A DNA stretch of 11,722 nt, from positions 1 through 11,722 of the forward strand of contig CALDJN010000364.1 in NCBI GenBank assembly GCA_937901695.1, in the 5' to 3' direction. Source of the stretch: an uncultured Anaerocolumna sp. Lineage in GTDB: Bacteria; Bacillota; Clostridia; Lachnospirales; Lachnospiraceae. The translations under genes were made by a program, and so were the position numbers. Shown piece after piece: positions 1 to 6,778 of the stretch (position 1 is its first letter; every line of letters starts with the position of its first letter). The notes beneath the pieces were generated by a model, which saw only the letters and a program-made list of their open reading frames with translations, was not told the origin of the DNA and made no database searches.

Positions 1-50
1 GTGCAGCAATGCATGGAGCTGACTAATACTAATAGGTCGAGGGCTTGACC
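1..50 (+). rRNA. 23S ribosomal RNA, 3' end (partial)
   Basis: The first bases match the conserved 3' terminus of Firmicute 23S rRNA, including the GACTAATACTAATAGGTCGA stretch and the terminal GGGCTTGACC. The rest of the gene lies to the left of the window. The exact mature end, near base 50, is an estimate. It is followed by two tRNAs rather than a recognisable 5S rRNA. Confidence 0.93.
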
Positions 51-158
51 TAAAGAATTGTTCATATCTGTTAAGGAATAAAAAGCATAGAAAGTGAATA
101 GAATATATTCTGTATATGATTTTTCATTCATTGGATACCTATTATCAATAGTAGTTAT

Positions 159-230
159 TCCTCGATAGCTCAATGGTAGAGCACACGGCTGTTAACCGTG
201 GGGTTGTAGGTTCGAGCCCTACTCGGGGAG
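159..230 (+). tRNA. tRNA-Asn (GTT)
   Basis: A 72-nt cloverleaf. The acceptor stem is 159-165 with 223-229 (one G-U pair) and the discriminator is G230. The anticodon loop CTGTTAA places GTT at 191-193, reading Asn codons AAC/AAU. The T loop is a canonical TTCGAGC. No CCA is encoded. It sits about 110 bases after the 23S end and was probably transcribed as part of the rRNA operon. Confidence 0.97.
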
Positions 231-277
231 TTCATATAAATTAATCAATGATTAGCTTATATATGAAAATTAAATAT

Positions 278-348
278 GGCGACATAGCCAAGTGGTAAGG
301 CATAGGTCTGCAACACCTTGATCATCAGTTCAAATCTGATTGTCGCCT
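278..348 (+). tRNA. tRNA-Cys (GCA)
   Basis: A 71-nt cloverleaf with a perfect seven-pair acceptor stem (278-284 with 341-347) and discriminator U348. The anticodon loop CTGCAAC has GCA at 310-312. The T stem ATCAG/CTGAT is fully paired. The outermost anticodon-stem pair is a U-U mismatch, a small departure from the usual G-U seen there. CCA is not encoded. It is the last gene of the rRNA-tRNA operon. Confidence 0.96.
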
Positions 349-355
349 CTTTTAG

Positions 356-389
356 AAACCCCGAAAATATTAATTTTACGGGGTTTTTT
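356..389 (+). terminator. Rho-independent terminator of the rRNA/tRNA operon
   Basis: The arms AAACCCCG and CGGGGTTT flank an AT-rich loop in which AAAAT/ATTTT can add further pairs, and a run of T follows directly. It starts eight bases after tRNA-Cys, so it ends the stable-RNA operon. Confidence 0.92.
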
Positions 390-471
390 GCTGTTCGCTT
401 AAAATGGTATTACATATTTAGAACTATGCCTCCGTCCTTTTCATTCATCAATATTAGTGAAATCCCAATAG

Positions 472-786
472 TCAAAAGCCTTTGAATTTAGACAACGCTA
501 TAATGATAAAGTCAAAGACACTATTAATCAATTTTACAACTTACTTAATAGTAATTCCATAAGCTTACAAACCAAAATAGACTCTCTTGCAGATTTAGGT
601 ATTTTTTGTATTCCATTGTTATTGAATGAATTGGATTCTACAAGTAGTAGTTTGGATAAGCAAAGTATCATATATAGTATTGAAATCATACTTAATCAAT
701 ACAATGGTAGTGTAATTGATAACTTTGACGCTTGGAAAAATGATTATGAAGAAGATTATAGAAATATTATAGAGATATTGAAGTAA
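472..786 (+). pseudogene. 5'-truncated remnant of an unknown gene
   Basis: The frame is open for 104 codons up to TAA at 784-786 but has no ATG and no ribosome binding site at its head; an in-frame TAG at 469-471 precedes it. The amino-acid pattern looks protein-like: a charged amphipathic start (EFRQRYNDKVKDTINQFYNLL), a middle rich in Leu and Ile, and an acidic end (DYEEDYRNIIEILK). A short upstream stretch from ATG 426, MPPSFSFINISEIPIVKS, lies one frame over and may be the lost N-terminal side after a single-base frameshift near 475-483. I do not recognise the family and assign no function. It could equally be a chance open stretch in AT-rich DNA, although the composition argues for a decayed gene. 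Confidence 0.42.
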
Positions 787-1128
787 GCCACACTAGTTCC
801 TAATTTGGGAAAATGAGAAATACCTCTAAAAGACATGTAATGAAATAAGTTTTAATAGCTCAAAGACCAGTTATTCTGACTTTTTTATTGTATTGGAAAA
901 GTAACTTTTAGGCAAATCAAATATAGCGTCCTTGTTTTATAATCATAACCACTGGTGGTTTATTTAAAATATTGCCTTTAAGCCAGATTCACTTAAAGTA
1001 CTTGCTTCCTCACTATTGAGAGCGAGACACGGCAGGAATTAATACAGTTAGGCAAAAAGTACTTTGGGATGTATGAAGTTCAAGCAGAAGCGCATAAGTA
1101 ATATATTAATTGAAAAGAGAGGTACATA
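787..1128. other. Non-coding or decayed stretch
   Basis: No credible gene is visible on either strand. A 34-codon open stretch at 997-1101 (plus strand) ends in YFGMYEVQAEAHK and looks like the tail of a lost protein, but it has no start. AACCAC and GTGGTT lie back to back around 946-959. I see no convincing promoter or terminator. Confidence 0.4.
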
Positions 1129-1173
1129 ATGCTAAGATATATAGAAAGATTCGTGGAAGTAATCAACTTTTAG
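1129..1173 (+). CDS. Possible 14-residue leader or relic peptide
   Basis: ATG at 1129 is preceded by GAGAGG at 1117-1122 with six bases between, a good ribosome binding site. The reading frame encodes MLRYIERFVEVINF and stops 16 bases before the beta-lactamase start, in the same direction, so ribosomes could reach the next gene by coupling. It may be a leader peptide or only the beginning of a deleted gene. No run of one codon suggests amino-acid-dependent attenuation. It is based only on position and the binding site. Confidence 0.25.
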   Translation: MLRYIERFVEVINF

Positions 1174-1189
1174 TAGGGGGAAGAATGTA

Positions 1190-2056
1190 ATGAAGAAAAA
1201 ACATATCGCAGTCCTATGCTTGGTTTTATGCATTATATTTAGTGGATGCAATTATCAAGTAAAAAATGATACTCAATATATAGAACCAGAAGCATTATAC
1301 GGTAAAGATAATTCTACAGAAAGTGATTCCATACAAGAAAAAGCAGCACTGGATTTAGAAGGTTATTTTAAAGGCTATGATGAAGCTGGCTGCATAATAT
1401 TAAATACTATTAGCAATGAAAAAAATATTTTTAATAATGAAGTAACTTTGAAAGAAATGAGCCCGTTGTCAACATTTAAAATTATTAATACCTTAATTTT
1501 ATTGGAAGAAAATATATTCAAAGATGAAAACACTCAATTTATTTGGGATGGAAGTAATTATCCTATTGATAGTTGGAATAAAGATCAAACAGTCAAAACA
1601 GCATTTAAAAATTCTGCTGTATGGGTTTATCAAGAAGCTTCAAATAAATTAGACAGAAATGTATATGCAGAATATTTGAACCAATGTAATTATGGAAACA
1701 AAGATGTATCGGGTAGGGAAGGAACATTTTGGATTAATTCTTCTCTAAAGATTTCCCTATCAGAACAAGTTGACTTTCTAAAAAAATTATATGATGAAAC
1801 ATTGAATTTTAGTAAGGATAATATTCATAAAGTAAAAGAAATGATGTTAGAAGAACAAAATGAAAAATACTCTATATATGGAAAGACTGGCTCAAATAAA
1901 GCGGATGGTATATATTTGTATGTAGGATATATAATTGGAGAGGATAATCAAGATTATATTTTTTCAGCATATGTTAGTGATGAAACTGTGCATGACTCGA
2001 ATATTGCCAAACTGAAAATACAAGAAATTTTTAATGATATATATTATAATGATTAA
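1190..2056 (+). CDS. Class D (OXA-like) beta-lactamase, lipoprotein
   Basis: Predicted to hydrolyse beta-lactams by a serine acyl-enzyme mechanism, anchored outside the cytoplasmic membrane. The 288 residues begin with a lipoprotein signal peptide whose lipobox FSGC puts the lipidated cysteine at residue 20, followed by a polar linker to about 55. The class D signatures then come in the right order: STFK at 94-97 (catalytic Ser94; Lys97 is the residue that is carboxylated in the family), SAV at 142-144, YGN at 168-170, FW at 180-181 followed by a KIS motif, and KTG at 232-234. The usual aromatic WWVGW segment reads YVGY at 244-247. ATG 1190 has GGGGGAAG just upstream. No BlaI/BlaR regulator is nearby. 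The alternative, a BlaR-type sensor domain, is unlikely because there is one signal peptide and no multi-pass membrane region. The class is secure; substrate range and activity are not known. Confidence 0.9.
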   Translation: MKKKHIAVLCLVLCIIFSGCNYQVKNDTQYIEPEALYGKDNSTESDSIQEKAALDLEGYFKGYDEAGCIILNTISNEKNIFNNEVTLKEMSPLSTFKIINTLILLEENIFKDENTQFIWDGSNYPIDSWNKDQTVKTAFKNSAVWVYQEASNKLDRNVYAEYLNQCNYGNKDVSGREGTFWINSSLKISLSEQVDFLKKLYDETLNFSKDNIHKVKEMMLEEQNEKYSIYGKTGSNKADGIYLYVGYIIGEDNQDYIFSAYVSDETVHDSNIAKLKIQEIFNDIYYND

Positions 2057-2080
2057 GAAAGATAAGGAGAAGTAACTAGC

Positions 2081-2179
2081 ATGAAAACCAAAAACTCTTT
2101 TGTTATCATTTGTACTATTATTGATTGAAGGGATGGAAAGGTATATGAAATTATCCAAATTAAATTATCAAAAGTGACT
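2081..2179 (+). pseudogene. Possible broken small gene
   Basis: ATG 2081 follows AAGGAGAAG at a plausible distance. It reads MKTKNSFVIICTIID and stops at 2126-2128. In the next frame the sequence continues as FVLLLIEGMERYMKLSKLNYQK before a stop at 2177-2179. A hydrophobic start cut by a frame change suggests a small membrane peptide that lost one base, but the stretch is too short to be sure. Confidence 0.2.
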
Positions 2180-2243
2180 AACTGATAACTGTTCACTACC
2201 AAACAGTTTCTCTTACTGCAAGGTGCATCCTCTATAATGGTTA

Positions 2244-2414
2244 TTACGAATAGGTTCTTTCATTGGTAGAATCAATTAACCTGATGTCATCAATTTTATC
2301 TTTGTAATAGGTCATTCCTGCTACCGTAATCACTACGGTAAGTAATATACTGCAGAATATAACAATCAGCATAATATTATGGCTTTTCACTGATTTCATT
2401 TTATACTTCTCCAT
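2244..2414 (-). CDS. Small single-pass membrane peptide (56 aa), hypothetical
   Basis: The minus-strand frame starts at ATG 2412-2414 after a modest AAGGA binding site and ends in tandem TAA codons at 2244-2246 and just beyond. It encodes 56 residues: a basic N-terminus (MEKYKMKSVKSHN), one hydrophobic helix at about 14-34, then a charged tail with YYKDKIDDIRLIDS. The layout suits a small membrane protein. It also resembles the first ~55 residues of a chemoreceptor or sensor kinase, so it may be the stump of a longer gene. A second in-frame ATG lies at 2397-2399. It lies beyond the terminator at 2446-2479, so it would need its own promoter, which I cannot identify. Confidence 0.33.
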   Translation of the reverse strand: MEKYKMKSVKSHNIMLIVIFCSILLTVVITVAGMTYYKDKIDDIRLIDSTNERTYS

Positions 2415-2445
2415 ACACATTCCTTATTCTCTGTTGTCAAAAAGC

Positions 2446-2479
2446 AAAAAAGTCCTGAAACAATTTAGAGGACTTTTTT
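2446..2479 (-). terminator. Bidirectional terminator downstream of xylB
   Basis: AAAAAAGTCCT at 2446-2456 pairs with AGGACTTTTTT at 2469-2479 around a 12-base loop. The A and T runs let it work on both strands. It lies about 90 bases past the xylB stop and so ends the xylAB transcript. It has no plus-strand gene ending close by. Confidence 0.87.
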
Positions 2480-2504
2480 GTATCAATGTATTAACTTTCA
2501 TATT

Positions 2505-2555
2505 GGGACAGGGTTTTAGATTAGGGACGGGGCTTAACGAGAGAATTCCTGTCCC
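2505..2555. repeat. GGGACAGG inverted and direct repeat
   Basis: GGGACAGG (2505-2512) is complementary to CCTGTCCC (2548-2555), giving an eight-pair stem with a 35-base loop. Inside the loop GGGACGGGGCTTA (2524-2536) imperfectly repeats GGGACAGGGTTTTA (2505-2518). From memory, similar GC-rich GGGACAGG motifs recur between genes in many Clostridia; I cannot verify copies elsewhere. It sits between the xylB stop and the terminator. Confidence 0.5.
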
Positions 2556-2565
2556 TAGCCTCCAT

Positions 2566-3231
2566 TTATACCATTATATTATATATTCCTTTTAAAGCAG
2601 GATATATTTCTTTGAATATGTTATATTTCTTATCATATAATGTTACAAGTTCCGGTGACTGTTCCGTAGTTTCTATTACTTTAATTAGTTTTGACGTAGC
2701 TTCTTCAACCGTTTTGTATTTGCCACAGCCTACAGCAGCCAGAATTGCCGCACCGAATGCGGGACCTTCTTCACTATTGGTCTTATCTACCTTAACATTA
2801 AGTACATTGGCAATAATCTTGCACCATAGAGGACTTTTTGCCCCTCCACCAGTAATTCGCACTCTATCAACAGATACGCCCAGATTCTTTGCTATTTCAA
2901 AAGAATCCCGAATGGCATAGGCAACTCCTTCCAAGACTGCCTGGGTCATATCCTCCCTTGTTGTTGACATATTCATTCCAATAAAAGTGCCTCTGGCATT
3001 GGGATTATTATGGGGAGTTCTCTCGCCCATCAAATATGGAAGGAAAAATACAGGATTCTCTCCCAGTCTATGAATCTCCTCCTGCTCCTTATCATACCCT
3101 TTCGTCTGAAGTATCTCATCCATCCACCACTTGTTGCAAGATGCTGCTGAAAGCATAACTCCCATAAAGTGATATTTCCCATCTGCATGGGCAAATGAAT
3201 GAAGTGCATTCTTTTCATCTGCACATTCCAT
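2566..3231 (-). pseudogene. xylB: Xylulokinase, C-terminal fragment of broken xylB
   Basis: This is the C-terminal half of an FGGY-family xylulose kinase. Recognisable stretches are HSFAHADGKYHFMGV, MLSAASCNKWW, FFLPYLMGERTPHNNP, the ITGGGAKSPLW segment and EEGPAFGAAILAAVG, all part of the second actin-like (ATP-side) domain. The reading frame differs by one from that of the N-terminal part, and an in-frame TAG lies only a few bases upstream of ATG 3231, so this half cannot be read through from upstream. No ribosome binding site precedes ATG 3231, which is therefore a chance start, not a gene start. Taken with the other half, about 18 codons expected between them are absent. The C-terminal end at 2566 is normal for the family. 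Confidence 0.85.
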
Positions 3232-3979
3232 GGCCTACTGTTCCTGTCCCAACAGCGGCAACTGCATTATCTCCACCACCTGCAACTACCTTGATACCAG
3301 ATGGAATGCCTAGACTTTCTGCTGTCTCTTTGGTGACTGTACCTACTACCTGGTAGCTTTCATAAATCTTAGCCAATTGTTCTTCATGTAAACCAACGAT
3401 CTCTAACATTTCCTTTGACCATCGTTTATTCTTAACATCAAATAGCAACATGCCAGATGCATCGGATACATCTGTACAATGAATACCGGTTAGTTTATAT
3501 GCAATATAATCTTTTGGGAGCATGACTTTCTTTATTCGTGCAAAATTCTCAGGCTCATGCTTCTTCACCCATAAAAGTTTTGGAGCTGTAAATCCTGGAA
3601 AAGCCATATTCGCTGTATAGCTTGAAACCTTTTCTCTTCCAATATCTTTATTCAGATAATCACACTCTTCTTGTGTTCTTCCGTCATTCCAAAGAATGGC
3701 AGGGCGAATTACGTTATCCTTCTCATCAAGGATAACCAGTCCATGCATCTGTCCGCTAAAGCTGATACCATCAATTTGTGTCTTATCACAATCTTTTGTT
3801 AATTCTTTTATTCCAACTGCAAATTGGGAATACCAATCCTCTGGGTTCTGTTCAGACCAGCCTGGCTTTGGAAAGTAGATTGGGTATTCTTTATTTACTA
3901 TATTCTTAATATCCCCTGCTTCATCCATTAACAATAATTTAACGGAAGAGGTCCCTAAATCTGCTCCAATATATAGCAT
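3215..3979 (-). pseudogene. xylB: Xylulokinase, N-terminal fragment of broken xylB
   Basis: Xylulokinase phosphorylates D-xylulose to D-xylulose 5-phosphate with ATP. These 254 codons cover the first FGGY domain: ADLGTSSVK at 6-14, SGQMHG at 75-80 for sugar contact, WNDGR at 97-101, and GGGDN at 234-238 with the expected catalytic base Asp237. The frame then runs through AVGTGTVGHGMC and stops, whereas intact xylulokinases continue with a LSLGTSG-type phosphate-binding loop. Start ATG 3979 has AAAGGA upstream and lies 26 bases after the xylA stop, so the two are co-transcribed. As read, the product lacks the ATP domain and should be inactive. An assembly or sequencing deletion is the main alternative to a true pseudogene. 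Confidence 0.9.
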
Positions 3980-4005
3980 ATGTATATCCTTTCTTATTCC
4001 AATGG

Positions 4006-5325
4006 TTATTTGGTTTCCATGATGTATTGATTTAAGATAGATTCAAGAAGTTCCTGCCTTCCTGATACATTAGGGGTAATGCCATTCTCCAATGCATAAG
4101 CTTCTAATTCTTTAAAGCCAACTTTTCCATCTACAATACCTTTGCCGATTCCTTGATTATAACTTGCGTAACGTTCCGCTTTGAAATTCTCAAATACTTT
4201 ATCTTCTAAGAGTTTTGCTGCAACTTTAAGACCTCTTGCAAAAGTATCCATGCCGGCAATATATGCATAGAATAAATCCGATTCTTCAAAAGATGCACGT
4301 CTTACCTTAGAATCGAAATTAAGGCCGCCTTTGGTAAATCCGCCTGCTAATAAGACCTCATACATTGCCAGTGTAGTATCATACACGTTGGTTGGGAACT
4401 GATCCGTATCCCATCCAAGATTACTGTCACCTTGGTTCGCATCTACACTGCCAAAGACGCCATTGATTCTGCATTGATTTAATTCATGTTGGAAAGTATG
4501 CATAGCTAATGTAGCATGGTTCGCTTCGATATTAAGCTTAAAGTGCTTTTCTAATCCATACTTTCTAAGGAAAGCAAGAACAGTAGCTGCATCGGTATCA
4601 TATTGATGCTTGGTTGGTTCCTTTGGTTTCGGTTCAATTAGGAATTGCCCTGTGAATCCTATCTCTTTCCCATAATCCACTGCCATATGCAGAAGTCTGG
4701 CAAAATTGTCAAGCTCTAATCCTGTATCTGTGTTAAGCAGAGTTTCATAACCTTCCCTGCCTCCCCAGAATACGTAGTTCTCTCCTCCAAGTTCCTTAGT
4801 AATCTCTATAGCCTTCTTAATCTGAGCTGCTGCATAGGCAAATACAGTTGCATTACAGGAAGTACCTGCACCATGAACGTATCTGGGATTGCTAAATGCA
4901 TTGGCAGTACCCCATAAACACTTAATTCCGGTTCTGCCCATTTCTTCCTTTATGATGGGAACAATCACATCTAATCTTTCATTGGTTTCTTTTAAATCTT
5001 TTCCTTCCGAAGCAATATCTCTGTCATGGAAACAGAAGAATGGAATCTGTAACTTTTCCATGAATTCAAATGCAGCATGGACTCTTCTCTTTGCTTTCTC
5101 CATTACATCTTCGGTATTATCCCATGGCCTGAACATAGTACCAACGCCAAATGGATCATTACCCATGTAAGTAAATGTATGCCAGTATGACATTGCAAAC
5201 CTTAACTGTTCCTTCATAGACTTGCCCATTACAGTCTCATCTGGGTTATAATATTTAAATGCAAGGGGATTTTTACTTTCTGGTCCTTCATAATTAACCT
5301 TGTTAATGCCTTCAAAATATTCCAT
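4006..5325 (-). CDS. xylA: Xylose isomerase (class II)
   Basis: Interconverts D-xylose and D-xylulose in the cytoplasm using two divalent metals. At 439 residues it has the length of the long, class II enzymes. The catalytic pair His100/Asp103 lies in FFCFHDRDIA. The metal ligands fall where expected: Glu231 in EPKPKEPTKHQ, Glu267 and His270 in NIEANH, Asp295 in GSVDANQGD, Asp306 and Asp308 in GWDTDQFPT, and Asp338 in LNFDSKVRR. Lys233 is also present. Residue 106 is Ser where most relatives have Pro (HDRDIAPEG). ATG 5325 is preceded by AGGAGG at normal spacing. First gene of the xylAB operon, with a strong promoter and a XylR-type operator just upstream. Confidence 0.97.
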   Translation of the reverse strand: MEYFEGINKVNYEGPESKNPLAFKYYNPDETVMGKSMKEQLRFAMSYWHTFTYMGNDPFGVGTMFRPWDNTEDVMEKAKRRVHAAFEFMEKLQIPFFCFHDRDIASEGKDLKETNERLDVIVPIIKEEMGRTGIKCLWGTANAFSNPRYVHGAGTSCNATVFAYAAAQIKKAIEITKELGGENYVFWGGREGYETLLNTDTGLELDNFARLLHMAVDYGKEIGFTGQFLIEPKPKEPTKHQYDTDAATVLAFLRKYGLEKHFKLNIEANHATLAMHTFQHELNQCRINGVFGSVDANQGDSNLGWDTDQFPTNVYDTTLAMYEVLLAGGFTKGGLNFDSKVRRASFEESDLFYAYIAGMDTFARGLKVAAKLLEDKVFENFKAERYASYNQGIGKGIVDGKVGFKELEAYALENGITPNVSGRQELLESILNQYIMETK

Positions 5326-5341
5326 AACTATTCCTCCTATA

Positions 5342-5360
5342 TAGTTTATTTATTAAACTA
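5342..5360 (-). promoter_or_regulatory. XylR-type operator
   Basis: A perfect inverted repeat TAGTTTA-5-TAAACTA, matching the AGTTT...AAACT architecture of Firmicute XylR (ROK family) operators. It lies between the predicted transcription start and the xylA ribosome binding site, so a bound repressor would block elongation or initiation. The xylR gene itself is not in the window. Confidence 0.75.
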
Positions 5361-5371
5361 ATTGTATGTTA

Positions 5372-5400
5372 AATATACTAAGTATTTAATATTTTGTCAA
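5372..5400 (-). promoter_or_regulatory. xylA promoter
   Basis: On the minus strand, TTGACA (5400-5395) is followed after 17 bases by TATATT (5377-5372). The perfect -35 box and ideal spacing indicate a strong sigma-A promoter with a start near 5365, just ahead of the operator. A GTTTAAAC palindrome at 5405-5412 lies immediately upstream of the -35 box. Confidence 0.85.
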
Positions 5401-5486
5401 GACAGTTTAAACAAATATAACAACTTTTTCAACTGAATATCTATCTTGTCATCACAGGCTGCTAAAGTGTAATCCCTTTGGGATTG

Positions 5487-5532
5487 AAAAAGCGCTATCG
5501 TTTATATAATTACAAACAATAATGCTTTTTTT
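5487..5532 (-). terminator. Terminator between the amidohydrolase gene and xylA
   Basis: AAAAAGC (5487-5493) pairs with GCTTTTT (5524-5530), and inside it ATCGTTT (5497-5503) pairs with AAACAAT (5514-5520) with one G-U. Read on the minus strand, the hairpin ends in a T run, placed after the amidohydrolase stop and before the xylA promoter, which separates the two transcripts. A further small hairpin AATCCC-TTT-GGGATT sits at 5471-5485. Confidence 0.65.
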
Positions 5533-5630
5533 AACAGCTATAAGCTATAAGAGGTGCACTGGCGGTTTATTAATTGTAGTGCTCAACCCCAATCCTTATG
5601 TCTTTATCTGAGATTATTATTCGTATTGTA

Positions 5631-6395
5631 TTATGAAACGTTTAGAATATGAATATGTTCGGCCTCATCACCAAAAGGTAGAATAGCAATTGGCTCACCA
5701 TGTGAATTATATGCTATGGAATTACCGATTGCTTTCCACCCTTTCCATATCCCAGCTGTTAGTATTCCAACATTACTTACACCTATGACAGGAATGTGGT
5801 GTTTCGAAGAAATATCATGGTAAGAGTTAATCCATATATCTCCATAAGGTGTTTTTGTCTGATCAAATTTTGGTGGCACTGCCCAGGCAGAAGGTGACAA
5901 GATAATATCTGCACCCATTTCTGCCAAAGTATGACCTAATATATGACTTGATTTTAAATTGTCTGCACAGATATTTACTCCGATTTTTCCTAGAGGTGTA
6001 TTACAAACCTCTAGCTTTTGACCAAAGGAGTAAATCATATCTTCTACGCCTTGCACAAGATTTATTTTTCGATGCTTTAGTATAATTTTGCCGTTAGGGG
6101 ATATTAGTAGAGCGGAATTATACAAGTGTGCTCCTTCTTTTTCTGTGATTCCGGTGACAATATGTAAGTGGTATTTCTTTGCCATTTCACAAAAAAAGTT
6201 GCTCACAGTTCCCGGAATCGGTTGGGCATAGTGAATCGAATTTGGGTTTGCCCATCCTAAATCACAAGTTTCAGGGAAAAGAGCTATATCTATATTTTTT
6301 TCTCTTATTTCTTCTAAACTTGATTGTATTTTTTGCAGGTTCGAATCTAAGTCATCAAAGATAGTTTTTAATTGCATCATAGCAATCTTTATCAT
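5631..6395 (-). CDS. Nitrilase-superfamily carbon-nitrogen hydrolase
   Basis: Predicted cytoplasmic amidase that cleaves a non-peptide C-N bond through a cysteine nucleophile. The 254 residues hold the whole catalytic triad in context: Glu42 in LFPET, Lys110 in KHRKINL and Cys143 in GVNICAD. The length is that of a single-domain family member. I start it at ATG 6395 because AAGGAGG lies seven bases upstream; an in-frame ATG at 6425 would translate through that site and is rejected. The substrate cannot be told: N-carbamoyl-putrescine amidase, omega-amidase and deaminated-glutathione amidase are all possible relatives. It has its own terminator, so it is not part of the xylose operon. A seven-pair hairpin lies just upstream of the ribosome binding site. 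Confidence 0.88.
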   Translation of the reverse strand: MIKIAMMQLKTIFDDLDSNLQKIQSSLEEIREKNIDIALFPETCDLGWANPNSIHYAQPIPGTVSNFFCEMAKKYHLHIVTGITEKEGAHLYNSALLISPNGKIILKHRKINLVQGVEDMIYSFGQKLEVCNTPLGKIGVNICADNLKSSHILGHTLAEMGADIILSPSAWAVPPKFDQTKTPYGDIWINSYHDISSKHHIPVIGVSNVGILTAGIWKGWKAIGNSIAYNSHGEPIAILPFGDEAEHIHILNVS

Positions 6396-6423
6396 AAAAA
6401 AGGCCTCCTTATGCGAAATAGTC

Positions 6424-6446
6424 AAGCGGACATTCCCAATCCGCTT
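6424..6446 (-). promoter_or_regulatory. Hairpin in the leader of the amidohydrolase gene
   Basis: AAGCGGA (6424-6430) and TCCGCTT (6440-6446) form a seven-pair stem with a nine-base loop, about 16 bases upstream of the AAGGAGG of the minus-strand amidohydrolase gene. It may affect mRNA stability or translation, or it may be the end of the structured element at 6424-6890. Confidence 0.4.
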
Positions 6447-6778
6447 ACTCTACTTACCCATAACCTCATTGCCACTACGTGGCACTTCAGCAGGAACTTC
6501 AATTCCTGTTAAAACAGGCAAGTCTTTTACCCCTGTCTACAAAGTAGGGTTACCCAGCTTACAAAAGCGGGGGACTTCCCTGATGAGGTCAAATTTGATA
6601 TCTTATTTATTTTATGGCTACCCCGACCAAAGCCAAGGTTTGGTTGAGAGAAGAATGTCAATGTATATATATATTCATTTGGCTGTCTTACCTTCGCACG
6701 TTCAGACCGCTCACAAGGTGTATAGATTTAGCCTTCTTTACGTATGCTCACTAGAAGGATTGCAAAGGTCAGATTAGT

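Noticed and set aside
2187..2208. AACTGTT/AACAGTT inverted repeat as a terminator
   Set aside because: The stem is short and AT-rich and no T run follows it on either strand; no function is supported.
2612..2920. Plus-strand open frame opposite xylB
   Set aside because: It is a shadow of the xylulokinase coding strand with no start signal.
4889..5170. Plus-strand open frame opposite xylA
   Set aside because: It lies wholly inside a well-supported xylose isomerase gene and has no ribosome binding site.
5485..5500. Possible cre (CcpA) site AAAAAGCGCTATCG upstream of xylA
   Set aside because: It lacks the leading TG and final A of the consensus and its bases are already explained as an arm of a terminator hairpin.
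6396..6425. Upstream ATG for the amidohydrolase giving ten more residues
   Set aside because: The extra codons span the AAGGAGG that precedes ATG 6395, and the family starts at the MIKIAMMQ-type strand.
6469..6777. 102-codon plus-strand open frame
   Set aside because: It has no ribosome binding site, an unlike-protein composition, and runs through hairpins of the structured region; the pairing explains the sequence better.
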